DNA of 64,000 nt from GCA-2705995 sp965661625 (GTDB taxonomy: Bacteria; Bacteroidota; Bacteroidia; Flavobacteriales_G; Salibacteraceae), in assembly GCA_965661625.1 (NCBI GenBank), contig CBFIEM010000010.1, positions 62,001 through 126,000 of the forward strand, read 5' to 3'. The translations under genes and the position numbers were made by a program. Below the pieces are notes generated by a model, which worked only from the letters and a program-made list of their open reading frames with translations, searched no databases and was not told the origin of the DNA. Shown piece after piece: positions 18,547 to 25,341 of the stretch. Positions within the stretch are counted from its first letter, which is position 1. The number at the start of each line of letters is the position of its first letter.

Positions 18547-18581
18547 CAAATCATATGCCATTGGATTTAATGTGACAAAAA
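18547..18581 (-). promoter_or_regulatory. Probable promoter of htpG
   Basis: On the minus strand TTTTTG (18581-18576) is followed after 20 bases by TATGATTTG (18555-18547), close to the TTTG and TAnnTTTG boxes but with one extra base in the second. Transcription would begin about 28 bases before the ATG. No heat-shock inverted repeat (CIRCE) is seen. Confidence 0.35.
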
Positions 18582-18679
18582 GTCTTATTGCTAAAAACCT
18601 ATGGCTTCAATCACATGCTCTAACCAGCTTACAGAATCCTTTTAAAATTGAACAATGTGTAATTAAAATTAAATTTTAT

Positions 18680-18687
18680 TAATTTTG
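18680..18687 (+). promoter_or_regulatory. Promoter -7 element of the DUF2089 operon
   Basis: TAATTTTG fits TAnnTTTG exactly and lies 24 bases before the ATG at 18711. The surrounding sequence is very AT-rich, so chance matches are likely. Confidence 0.3.
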
Positions 18688-18710
18688 AACTTAAATTTAT
18701 GTAACAAATC

Positions 18711-18989
18711 ATGGATAATCCTGAATTTCCTTCATCCTGTCCAAGTTGTCAGCATCGATTAAGTGTAAAACAGTTAACATGTGGCAATTGTGAAACTGCA
18801 GTCATAGGATTGTATAACATGCCTCATTTATTGCAACTGAGCGCAGAAGACCAAGCGTTTGTAGTTCAATTTGTTTTATCAAGTGGAAGTCTGAAAGAAA
18901 TGGCCAAGTACATGAACAGAAGCTATCCTTTGGTGCGCAACAGACTTAATGAAGTTATTGATAAACTACAAGCCATGAATCATGCATAA
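18711..18989 (+). CDS. DUF2089 family zinc-ribbon protein
   Basis: A 92-residue protein with an N-terminal zinc ribbon (CPSC at about residues 10-13 and CGNC at about 24-27) and a C-terminal helical part containing FVLSSGSLKEMAKYMNRSYPLVRNRLNEVID, which resembles a helix-turn-helix. This matches DUF2089, whose members are probable small transcription regulators. It overlaps the next membrane-protein gene by 8 bases, a common association: regulator followed by membrane protein. Confidence 0.85.
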   Translation: MDNPEFPSSCPSCQHRLSVKQLTCGNCETAVIGLYNMPHLLQLSAEDQAFVVQFVLSSGSLKEMAKYMNRSYPLVRNRLNEVIDKLQAMNHA

Positions 18990-19563
18990 ATTTCTTAAAC
19001 CATTTCATTACTACTATGGTGTACCAGTGTTGCTTTTCGGGGTAGTTGTTCTATTGCTTGGATCTGCTCATGCAAACTTACTGGGTATTCATTTCAACGG
19101 GATGTTTAATATCAAGTTCCTTGGAGTCAAACAGAACTTTCTATTGGCGACAGTAGAACAAATTATAGACATCTTTATTCCTGCAATCGTACTCTTTAGT
19201 GTAGGGTTTTACCTTAATTCTAAGCCTAGGTTTATTGACGTATTGGCTGCTTTGGCAGTCATACGACTTCCTTTAATCGTGCTGGTCATTTTACAGTGGA
19301 GTTTGGGCATGGATGAGGCATTTTTCACTGAGACGCTTAAAAGTGCCGACTTAAAAGGTCAGTATGGATTAGATGTAGGCTATCAGCTCATTTTATTCTC
19401 ATTGATAAGCCTACTGTTCCTTGGAACCTATGTCTACTACCTCGTACATACTGTAGCTACATTTACGAATTCAACGGGTTGGAAAACTGCCGGCTTTGTT
19501 TTTTTAACCATTGTAACAAGCGAAGTAACCTTGTTTTTTACATTCAAACTATTACTCTCATGA
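18982..19563 (+). CDS. Integral membrane protein, Yip1-like, function unknown
   Basis: A 193-residue protein with about five membrane helices (near residues 15-30, 55-78, 85-108, 133-155, 168-190). I do not recognise a catalytic motif. The spacing of helices is like Yip1-type proteins but this is a weak resemblance. It is translationally coupled to the DUF2089 regulator upstream and, through an ATGA overlap, to the secreted hydrolase downstream. Confidence 0.6.
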   Translation: MHKFLKPFHYYYGVPVLLFGVVVLLLGSAHANLLGIHFNGMFNIKFLGVKQNFLLATVEQIIDIFIPAIVLFSVGFYLNSKPRFIDVLAALAVIRLPLIVLVILQWSLGMDEAFFTETLKSADLKGQYGLDVGYQLILFSLISLLFLGTYVYYLVHTVATFTNSTGWKTAGFVFLTIVTSEVTLFFTFKLLLS

Positions 19564-20771
19564 GGCGCTTATTATCACTTCTTCTGCTTAGTCCATTCTT
19601 CTGTTTTTCGGGATTTGCTCAACAGGTTATTCCTATAAATTTCACCTCAGGTCCGCTTACGCTAAATGGCACACTTACACTTCCAGCAGGATCAGGACCA
19701 TTTCCTTTGGTTGTAATTTGTCATGGCTCTGGTCCTACCGATCGTAATGGAACATTTACAGTCTCCGGTGGAAACGCGAACTGCATTTATCCAAATTCAA
19801 TTGGAGATACATTTAGACCATACCTTGACATTGCTGAAGCATTACAAGATACAGGAATAGCAACTTTTCGATACGATAAGCGCACCTTTACCCATGCTTC
19901 GAATCTTGACCCTGAAACCATTGAAATCAGTGACTTTAAAGACGACTTAGTTGAAGCGATTCAGCACCTCTCGTCGAGGACAGACATCGAATCGAACAGC
20001 ATTTACCTTGCCGGACACTCACAAGGAGCGGCAATCATTCCGGAAGCGGCCAAACAAGTTCAAGTGGCAGGACTTATTTCATTAGCAGGAGCCAGTACGA
20101 GGATAGACACCCTTATCGGCAGACAAACGTTTGAAATATTGAAGGATTGTCAGCAAGATTCTGTTTTAGGAGCCAACCAGCAGGCACAAATACTAGCTGC
20201 AATGGATGCTGTATTTCAAGGTAGTTTTCCGAACAATCAAGCACTTATGGGTGCTTATCCGCTGTTTTGGAAAAGTTGGATGGATTACAGTACCGCTGTT
20301 GTGAATGCCTACCATCAAGCACAAGTAAAGTTGCTTTTTCTTCAAGGAACTGATGACTTCAATGTACCCCTCAGTGAGCTAGACGATTTTTCTAATGCAG
20401 GTTACACGAATGCGCAATTCAAAACCTTTAACGGATTAAATCATTTTTTTAATGATGGAACAGACCCTCATGTTCATCACGATGTTAATCAAGCCATAAT
20501 TGAGTTCATTTTGGGCGTGCCAAATTCAACTCAACCTCAACCTTTAACCAATTCTTCTTTTCACATAATCGACACTGGAGGGTTTATTCGGATAGCTAAC
20601 GAAAAACGTATACCTGCAATAGTTGAACTTTATGACCTGAATGGAAGGCTTATACTAGAGCGCACACTTCAAGGATTTGGCAGCTTAGAAGTAGGGACTA
20701 TAAATCACGGTTTTTATTTGATTTCAGTCCGGTCTAAAGAAGAACATTTAAAGAAATTAAGGTACTTTTGA
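19560..20771 (+). CDS. Secreted alpha/beta hydrolase with T9SS C-terminal signal
   Basis: A 403-residue exported hydrolase. The signal peptide is MRRLLSLLLLSPFFCFSGFAQ. The catalytic core shows the oxyanion segment VVICHGSGPTDRNG, the nucleophile elbow AGHSQGA (Ser), an acid near FLQGTDDFNVP and a histidine in GLNHFF, as in dienelactone hydrolase-like esterases. The last 75 residues (VELYDLNGRLILERTL, NHGFYLISVR, ending KKLRYF) form a type A sorting domain of the type IX secretion system, so the enzyme is expected to be secreted or attached outside the outer membrane. Start set at the ATG overlapping the previous stop codon. Confidence 0.88.
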   Translation: MRRLLSLLLLSPFFCFSGFAQQVIPINFTSGPLTLNGTLTLPAGSGPFPLVVICHGSGPTDRNGTFTVSGGNANCIYPNSIGDTFRPYLDIAEALQDTGIATFRYDKRTFTHASNLDPETIEISDFKDDLVEAIQHLSSRTDIESNSIYLAGHSQGAAIIPEAAKQVQVAGLISLAGASTRIDTLIGRQTFEILKDCQQDSVLGANQQAQILAAMDAVFQGSFPNNQALMGAYPLFWKSWMDYSTAVVNAYHQAQVKLLFLQGTDDFNVPLSELDDFSNAGYTNAQFKTFNGLNHFFNDGTDPHVHHDVNQAIIEFILGVPNSTQPQPLTNSSFHIIDTGGFIRIANEKRIPAIVELYDLNGRLILERTLQGFGSLEVGTINHGFYLISVRSKEEHLKKLRYF

Positions 20772-20791
20772 GCGCTCAAAATTTGAGGTTC

Positions 20792-21070
20792 ATGAAGTAT
20801 CCATTCGCTGTTTTAATCTTATTTATCCTAGTTACATTAAGTAGCTGTGAAGACCCTGTTTGGACACCAAGTCATGAAAAGGAGTTCTACTCAAATTGTG
20901 TGAACCAAGTGAGTGAAACGCTTACTTATGAAGACGGTCAGGTATACTGTAATTGTGCGCTTAAATACGTCAAGGAGAACTACCCCAATCCAGATGAGGC
21001 GCGCAACTTAAACCAAGAAGATCAAAAGATAATTACAGACACCTGTTTAGGAGATAAAGAGACCTTTTAA
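20792..21070 (+). CDS. Small lipoprotein, function unknown
   Basis: A 92-residue product with a lipoprotein signal (MKYPFAVLILFILVTLSSC, Cys19). The mature part has four more cysteines in a pattern like NCVNQ, YCNCALKYV and DTCLG, which suggests two disulfides; small cysteine-rich proteins with FYSNCVN and CxCALKYV patterns recur in Bacteroidota. It follows the hydrolase gene by 20 bases, probably in the same operon, and overlaps the convergent ABC gene by 4 bases. A TTG at 20768 would extend the frame but spoil the signal peptide. Confidence 0.7.
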   Translation: MKYPFAVLILFILVTLSSCEDPVWTPSHEKEFYSNCVNQVSETLTYEDGQVYCNCALKYVKENYPNPDEARNLNQEDQKIITDTCLGDKETF

Positions 21071-22041
21071 GCCAAGCCTATTCGCAACGCTTTGGGATTA
21101 CTTTGAACAACTTGGAGGCTTACAGGCATTTCCATTAATTTGTTAAACAACCTAAAGGTGACAAGCCCGTGAGATCCCATTTCAATAACATGTTCAACCT
21201 CAACTTTTACTCCTTTTTCTCGAGCTACTAAATGAATTGGTCGAATCATGTACGCTTCCCCAAGATTATGGAGATGATTACCGCCCCCAAGCTCGCTAAC
21301 TTCTGATTCGGTTAAAAGAAAGTAGTTTCCAAAATAACCGGCAATCTGCTCGTTTTTAGGAGAATCAAACAGTGCCTTTATCGATCCACGCTGTGCGACT
21401 TTACCAGAATCCAAATGCAAGACCTTCATTTCATGTCGAAAGACGTCATCCACGTCATGAGTTGCAAAAACTACCCCGAGTTTACCTTGTTGTGTGAGCT
21501 GTTTAATGTGGTTAATCATGCGAAGCTGAGTAATGCGATCTACTTGATTAAACGGCTCATCCAAGAGCAAAATAGTTGGTTGCCTCACAAGAGCTGCGGC
21601 TATTGCGGCCCGTTGGCGCTGTCCTCCGCTTAAATCAATAACTTTCTGTTGTAGATGCTTCGATAAACCGCAAATCTCACAATAGAAGCGAATTAAGGAT
21701 TTTCTTTTTCCTGGCAGAAGATGACGTATTCCATAATCTAAGTTCTCTACAATTGTATAACGCTCTTTCAGGTTGAAGTCTTGGTGAACAAGCGAAATTC
21801 CATCAACCTCTGGTAGCAACCGTTTCAACTCAGGATAGATTGTTTTCCCATTAAATGCTACATCTCCCTTAGTTGGTTTGAGTTGACCGGCTAACGACTT
21901 TAATAAACTTGATTTACCAGCACCACTCGCACCAGTAAGGGCTATAAAATCCCCCGCATCAACCTTCAACGAAATTGATCGGAACCCAGCTATTCGCTTT
22001 GTGTTCTGATACTGAAACGATATACCCTGAGCTTTCAGCAA
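21067..22041 (-). CDS. Orphan ABC transporter ATP-binding protein with C-terminal extension
   Basis: A 324-residue ABC ATPase. Walker A is TGASGAGKSS, the signature is LSGGQRQRAAIAAAL, Walker B is ILLLDEPFNQV, and the H-loop is in FATHDVDD. After the ATPase core (about 1-215) come about 100 residues that look like a TOBE-type regulatory or substrate-sensing domain, as in importer ATPases. No permease or binding-protein gene is adjacent. The frame can begin at TTG 22056 inside bshB1, but TTG 22041, giving MLKAQGISFQY, fits the family start and lies 1 base after the bshB1 stop. Confidence 0.8.
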   Translation of the reverse strand: MLKAQGISFQYQNTKRIAGFRSISLKVDAGDFIALTGASGAGKSSLLKSLAGQLKPTKGDVAFNGKTIYPELKRLLPEVDGISLVHQDFNLKERYTIVENLDYGIRHLLPGKRKSLIRFYCEICGLSKHLQQKVIDLSGGQRQRAAIAAALVRQPTILLLDEPFNQVDRITQLRMINHIKQLTQQGKLGVVFATHDVDDVFRHEMKVLHLDSGKVAQRGSIKALFDSPKNEQIAGYFGNYFLLTESEVSELGGGNHLHNLGEAYMIRPIHLVAREKGVKVEVEHVIEMGSHGLVTFRLFNKLMEMPVSLQVVQSNPKALRIGLA

Positions 22042-22042
22042 A

Positions 22043-22759
22043 CTATACCAAATCAAACATAGAATTCACGCCGATAGGACGCTCAGTAGTAAACCCTTCA
22101 CCGTATTTGGCTCCTATCAATCGGCCGTATTGAAGCGCACGGCCTTCTAGGTTATCCATAAATTCTTTTGAACTAATGGGGGACTGTGGTTCATCACTTT
22201 TAGGATCGTAAAACTGAGAACTGAATGCATGAATTGAGGCCATTTTGGTTGCCCACTCTTCTGATATATCAACTATGAGGTCTGGCTTAATGTAATGGTC
22301 CTGAATGTAATGATATACCATTTTGGGCCTCCATGCTTCTTGTTGCTTGCCATCCCAAGAAGTCTCAATTTTCCTCAAACCACTAAGAAAAACAGCATCG
22401 GAGGTTAACACACTTCCCTTACCATGGTCCGGGTGCCGATCTGCAACAGCATTGCAGAGCACAACCTCAGGCTTAAACCTTCTAATTTGTTCAATAATTA
22501 AAATCTGGTTTTCTTTAGAATAGCTAAAAAAACCATCAGACATTCTCAAATTAACCCGCGCATCAAGCTTAAGGATATTTGCACTTCTAGTGGCTTCCTC
22601 ATCCCTTAACTCAGCAGTTCCACGGGTTCCAAGTTCACCTCGTGTTAAGTCTACAATCCCAACTTTCTTTCCTGATCGTTGATGTTTTACAAGCGTTCCC
22701 GAAGCTCCTAATTCAACATCATCAGGATGAGCTGCAATTGCAAGAATGTCTAGTTTCAT
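22043..22759 (-). CDS. bshB1: Bacillithiol biosynthesis deacetylase BshB1
   Basis: Removes the acetyl group from N-acetylglucosaminyl malate in synthesis of the thiol bacillithiol. The zinc-binding PIG-L/LmbE motif AAHPDDVELGASG (HPDD at 11-14) and the second motif ADRHPDHGKGS are intact. The segments LTRGELGTRGTAELRDEEA and IVDISEEWATKM are typical of BshB1. The partners bshA and bshC are not in the window. Upstream on the same strand is a glutathione peroxidase-like gene, a plausible thiol-redox neighbour. Confidence 0.92.
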   Translation of the reverse strand: MKLDILAIAAHPDDVELGASGTLVKHQRSGKKVGIVDLTRGELGTRGTAELRDEEATRSANILKLDARVNLRMSDGFFSYSKENQILIIEQIRRFKPEVVLCNAVADRHPDHGKGSVLTSDAVFLSGLRKIETSWDGKQQEAWRPKMVYHYIQDHYIKPDLIVDISEEWATKMASIHAFSSQFYDPKSDEPQSPISSKEFMDNLEGRALQYGRLIGAKYGEGFTTERPIGVNSMFDLV

Positions 22760-22763
22760 GTAC

Positions 22764-22786
22764 CTACATTTATTTTACAAATGTAG
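22764..22786. repeat. Perfect 8-base inverted repeat between gpx and bshB1
   Basis: CTACATTT-ATTTTAC-AAATGTAG sits just before the bshB1 ATG and just after the gpx stop. Part of it forms a TACATTTG -7 box on the minus strand (22785-22778), so it may be an operator covering the bshB1 promoter or an mRNA hairpin. There is no T tract. Confidence 0.4.
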
Positions 22787-22790
22787 TCAA

Positions 22791-23261
22791 TCAATCATTA
22801 ACCCACTGAAGGATTTCTTCTCCAACCGGAGAGGTCGATGACGGAAAGTTTGCTACCATATCACCTGCTTCACTCACCGCTATTTTATGAAAATTCCATG
22901 TGACCTCGGATTCCAATTCAGCATTTCTTGCCGCATTATCTATCCATTTAAAGACGGCATGTTTTTCCTCACCCTTTACTTTGACCTTTTCCATCATTGT
23001 AAAGGTAACACCGAAGTTTAGTGAACAAAACTGTTTGATTTCATCCTCAGAACCTGGTTCTTGACCACCAAAATCATTACATGGGAAGCCCAGAATCTCC
23101 AAATCAGGGTGTGCAGTAAACAATTCTTGAAGTGCACTATACTGGCTAGTAAATCCGCACTCGCTAGCCACATTAACGATTAACACCTTTTTCCCTTGAA
23201 GCGTTTTAAACAAGAATGGTGTTCCATCAATGCGATTTGCCTTTAAATCGTAAAAATCCAT
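22791..23261 (-). CDS. Glutathione peroxidase family thiol peroxidase
   Basis: Reduces peroxides with a cysteine nucleophile. NVASECGFTSQY places the peroxidatic Cys at residue 35 (selenocysteine in animal enzymes). The other members of the catalytic tetrad are present in FPCNDFGGQEPG (Gln) and TWNFHKI (Trp, Asn). At 156 residues it is the typical short bacterial form without an N-terminal signal, so it is cytoplasmic. Such enzymes generally use thioredoxin; bacillithiol is possible given the neighbour bshB1. Confidence 0.92.
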   Translation of the reverse strand: MDFYDLKANRIDGTPFLFKTLQGKKVLIVNVASECGFTSQYSALQELFTAHPDLEILGFPCNDFGGQEPGSEDEIKQFCSLNFGVTFTMMEKVKVKGEEKHAVFKWIDNAARNAELESEVTWNFHKIAVSEAGDMVANFPSSTSPVGEEILQWVND

Positions 23262-23281
23262 AACAACTGTTTTGATTCAAC

Positions 23282-23289
23282 TATTTTTG
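23282..23289 (+). promoter_or_regulatory. Promoter -7 element of the ccm operon
   Basis: TATTTTTG is a perfect TAnnTTTG match 18 bases before the ccmB ATG. It lies in the short divergent region shared with gpx. No good -33 box is evident. Confidence 0.4.
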
Positions 23290-23307
23290 TGACTAACTAA
23301 AATTACA

Positions 23308-23970
23308 ATGCTTTTGTTCCGACCAATTTGGCTTTTAACGAAGAAAGACATTCGCCTTGAGTTTCGCAATAAATCGCTTATTGGAGGTTTACTCCTCTAC
23401 ATAGCTGCGACTATTTTCGTGAGTTATTTGTCATTTACGCAAGTGGCTGAAGTTCCTGTTTGGAATGCATTACTTTGGATTATTCTACTCTTCTCATTCA
23501 CCAATTCCATCGCAGCAAGCTTTCAGTTTGAGAAAGATGGAAGGGACATCTACTTATACACGTTAGTGAGTCCGCAGCAAATTATTTTAAGTAAAATTCT
23601 CTTTAACAGTATACTTGGGGTCTTAACATCTGTACTAACCTACCTTGTATATCAGCTACTTTTGGGGGATCTCGTTCAAGATCACCTACTGTTTTTGGTT
23701 ACACTTATTTTTGGAGCATTTGGTTTTTCTGCAGCACTATCCTTGATTGGCGCCATAGCAGTGAGAACTGGTAACAACTTGTCAATAATGAGCATTCTCG
23801 GTTTTCCTATAATCTTGCCAATCCTCATTACTTTAATGCGCCTTTCCAAAAACGCTATTGATGGATTAGCTTGGTCTGTGAGTTATAAGTATATGGCGGT
23901 ATTGGTCGCTCTTAATGTAATCGTCGTCACCCTTTCTTATCTACTATTTCCATACCTTTGGCGCGAATAA
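23308..23970 (+). CDS. ccmB: Haem exporter permease CcmB
   Basis: Membrane subunit of the CcmABC complex that releases haem-loaded CcmE during cytochrome c maturation. The 220-residue protein has six membrane helices. The N-terminal KKDIRLEFRNKS and the segment QFEKDGRDIYLYTLVSPQQIILSKILFN are CcmB hallmarks. It begins a tightly packed ccm operon. The ATPase gene ccmA is not next to it. Confidence 0.92.
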   Translation: MLLFRPIWLLTKKDIRLEFRNKSLIGGLLLYIAATIFVSYLSFTQVAEVPVWNALLWIILLFSFTNSIAASFQFEKDGRDIYLYTLVSPQQIILSKILFNSILGVLTSVLTYLVYQLLLGDLVQDHLLFLVTLIFGAFGFSAALSLIGAIAVRTGNNLSIMSILGFPIILPILITLMRLSKNAIDGLAWSVSYKYMAVLVALNVIVVTLSYLLFPYLWRE

Positions 23971-23974
23971 TAGA

Positions 23975-24667
23975 ATGAAAAATCGGATGCAGTTAAAGTG
24001 GTGGAAAGTACTTGGAGTGGCACTGGTCGCATACACCCTAATAGGAGGATTCCTTCTTCCCGTGCCCGCACTTGACATCCTCAATGAGACAATACGAAAC
24101 CTCTATTTTCATGTAACCATGTGGTTTGCAATGATAATCCTGATGATTTATTCCGTAAGCTACAGCGTCAAATACTTGAACAGCGGCATAGAAGGACATG
24201 ACATACGCGCAAACCAATTTGCAATTGTTGGGATTTTCTTAGGCTTTCTGGGCATCACTACGGGAAGCTTATGGGCTAAGTTTACGTGGGGGACGTTTTG
24301 GGTAAATGATCCAAAATTGAATGGAGCTGCCATAACTCTTTTGATTTACTTAGCCTATAGTGTACTTAGAAATGCAATCGAAGATGAGGACCAACGTGCT
24401 CGGATTAGTGCGGTATACAATATTTTTGCATTCGTATTACTGATCGTTTTTTTGGTGATTCTTCCAAGAATGACAGATTCGCTTCACCCTGGAAATGGAG
24501 GGAATCCAGGTTTCAGCGCCTATGAAGAAGACTTAGACTCAACCATGCGTTTAGTATTTTATCCAGCGATTGTTGGATGGACATTATTAGCTGCTTGGTT
24601 GGTCAACCTCAGGGTGAGGTTATTAGTTATTGAAAACCATCTGGTTCAAAAAAACTCACAAGGATAG
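23975..24667 (+). CDS. ccmC: Haem-handling protein CcmC
   Basis: Attaches haem to CcmE at the outer face of the inner membrane. The 230-residue protein has six membrane helices. The tryptophan-rich periplasmic loop reads WAKFTWGTFWVNDPKLNGAA, a version of the WWD motif (proteobacterial form WGTWWVWD). A haem-ligand histidine is in NLYFHVTMWF near residue 45. The second expected ligand would be the histidine in DSLHPGNGG near residue 172. Gap to ccmB is 4 bases. Confidence 0.93.
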   Translation: MKNRMQLKWWKVLGVALVAYTLIGGFLLPVPALDILNETIRNLYFHVTMWFAMIILMIYSVSYSVKYLNSGIEGHDIRANQFAIVGIFLGFLGITTGSLWAKFTWGTFWVNDPKLNGAAITLLIYLAYSVLRNAIEDEDQRARISAVYNIFAFVLLIVFLVILPRMTDSLHPGNGGNPGFSAYEEDLDSTMRLVFYPAIVGWTLLAAWLVNLRVRLLVIENHLVQKNSQG

Positions 24668-24670
24668 TAC

Positions 24671-24892
24671 ATGAAAAAACTCATTGACACATTAAAAACA
24701 ACTTGGGTAATATTGCTGTTCTTCCTTTCTACTGGAGTACAAGCTCAACCAGAAATGGCTGATACCATGAGGAGCAACGGAAAAATTTATGTCGTTGTTG
24801 GTGTAGTAGGGATTATTTTCATTGGAATTGTAACCTATCTCGTAATCCAAGAGTTACGCATTAGAAAGATTGAAAAGGAATTAGACTTATGA
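24671..24892 (+). CDS. CcmD-like small membrane protein
   Basis: A 73-residue protein with an N-terminal hydrophobic segment that is probably a signal (ending VQAQ) and a single membrane helix (about 39-60), then a short basic and acidic helix RIRKIEKELDL. This is the Bacteroidota form of CcmD, which stabilises the CcmABC-CcmE complex. The call relies largely on position between ccmC and ccmE. It overlaps ccmE by 4 bases. Confidence 0.75.
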   Translation: MKKLIDTLKTTWVILLFFLSTGVQAQPEMADTMRSNGKIYVVVGVVGIIFIGIVTYLVIQELRIRKIEKELDL

Positions 24893-25332
24893 AACGGGTA
24901 CACATTATTGGTTTAATTTTAATTGCAGCTGCTATTGGTGCAATAACTAGTACTTTATACGACAGCAGCACTTACGCGAATTTCACGGAAGCCTTTAATG
25001 CACAGAATAGTGAGTTCCACGTTGTTGGGAAACTCAATCGTGAAAAAGAACTTGAGTACAATCCAGCTAAAAACGCAGACTTATTTTCCTTTTACATGGT
25101 TGACAACCAGGGAATTGAGAAAAAAGTAATTCTGCATAAGGCGAAACCTCAGGACTTTGAACGTTCCGAGCAAATTGTACTTATTGGTAAAGCACAAAAC
25201 AACGCCTTTCATGCCCGAGAAATCCTTATGAAGTGCCCATCAAAATACAATGATGGTAGTGGAAACGAGTTCATGACTCCAGAGCAGATGGAAGAAAAAG
25301 ATCAAATTGAAAATGGCGAAATTGCTAGTTAA
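24889..25332 (+). CDS. ccmE: Haem chaperone CcmE with CxxxY haem site
   Basis: Periplasmic haem carrier anchored by one N-terminal helix (about 5-22). The OB-fold core is visible (FHVVGKLNREKELEYNP, EQIVLIGKAQNNAFHAREI). At the place where classical CcmE has the haem-binding HxxxY, this one has CPSKY (Cys116, Tyr120). Cysteine-type CcmE with CxxxY is known from Desulfovibrio and some archaea. A short acidic tail follows. The gene is in the middle of the ccm operon, so the assignment is firm despite the altered site. Confidence 0.92.
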   Translation: MKRVHIIGLILIAAAIGAITSTLYDSSTYANFTEAFNAQNSEFHVVGKLNREKELEYNPAKNADLFSFYMVDNQGIEKKVILHKAKPQDFERSEQIVLIGKAQNNAFHAREILMKCPSKYNDGSGNEFMTPEQMEEKDQIENGEIAS

Positions 25333-25341
25333 CATCCCTGA

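Noticed and set aside
19479..19559. Longer N-terminus of the hydrolase gene
   Set aside because: It would overlap the membrane protein gene by 80 bases and bury the signal peptide.
21067..22041. Orphan ABC ATPase as the missing CcmA
   Set aside because: It is about 120 residues longer than CcmA and has a TOBE-like extension; position alone is not sufficient.
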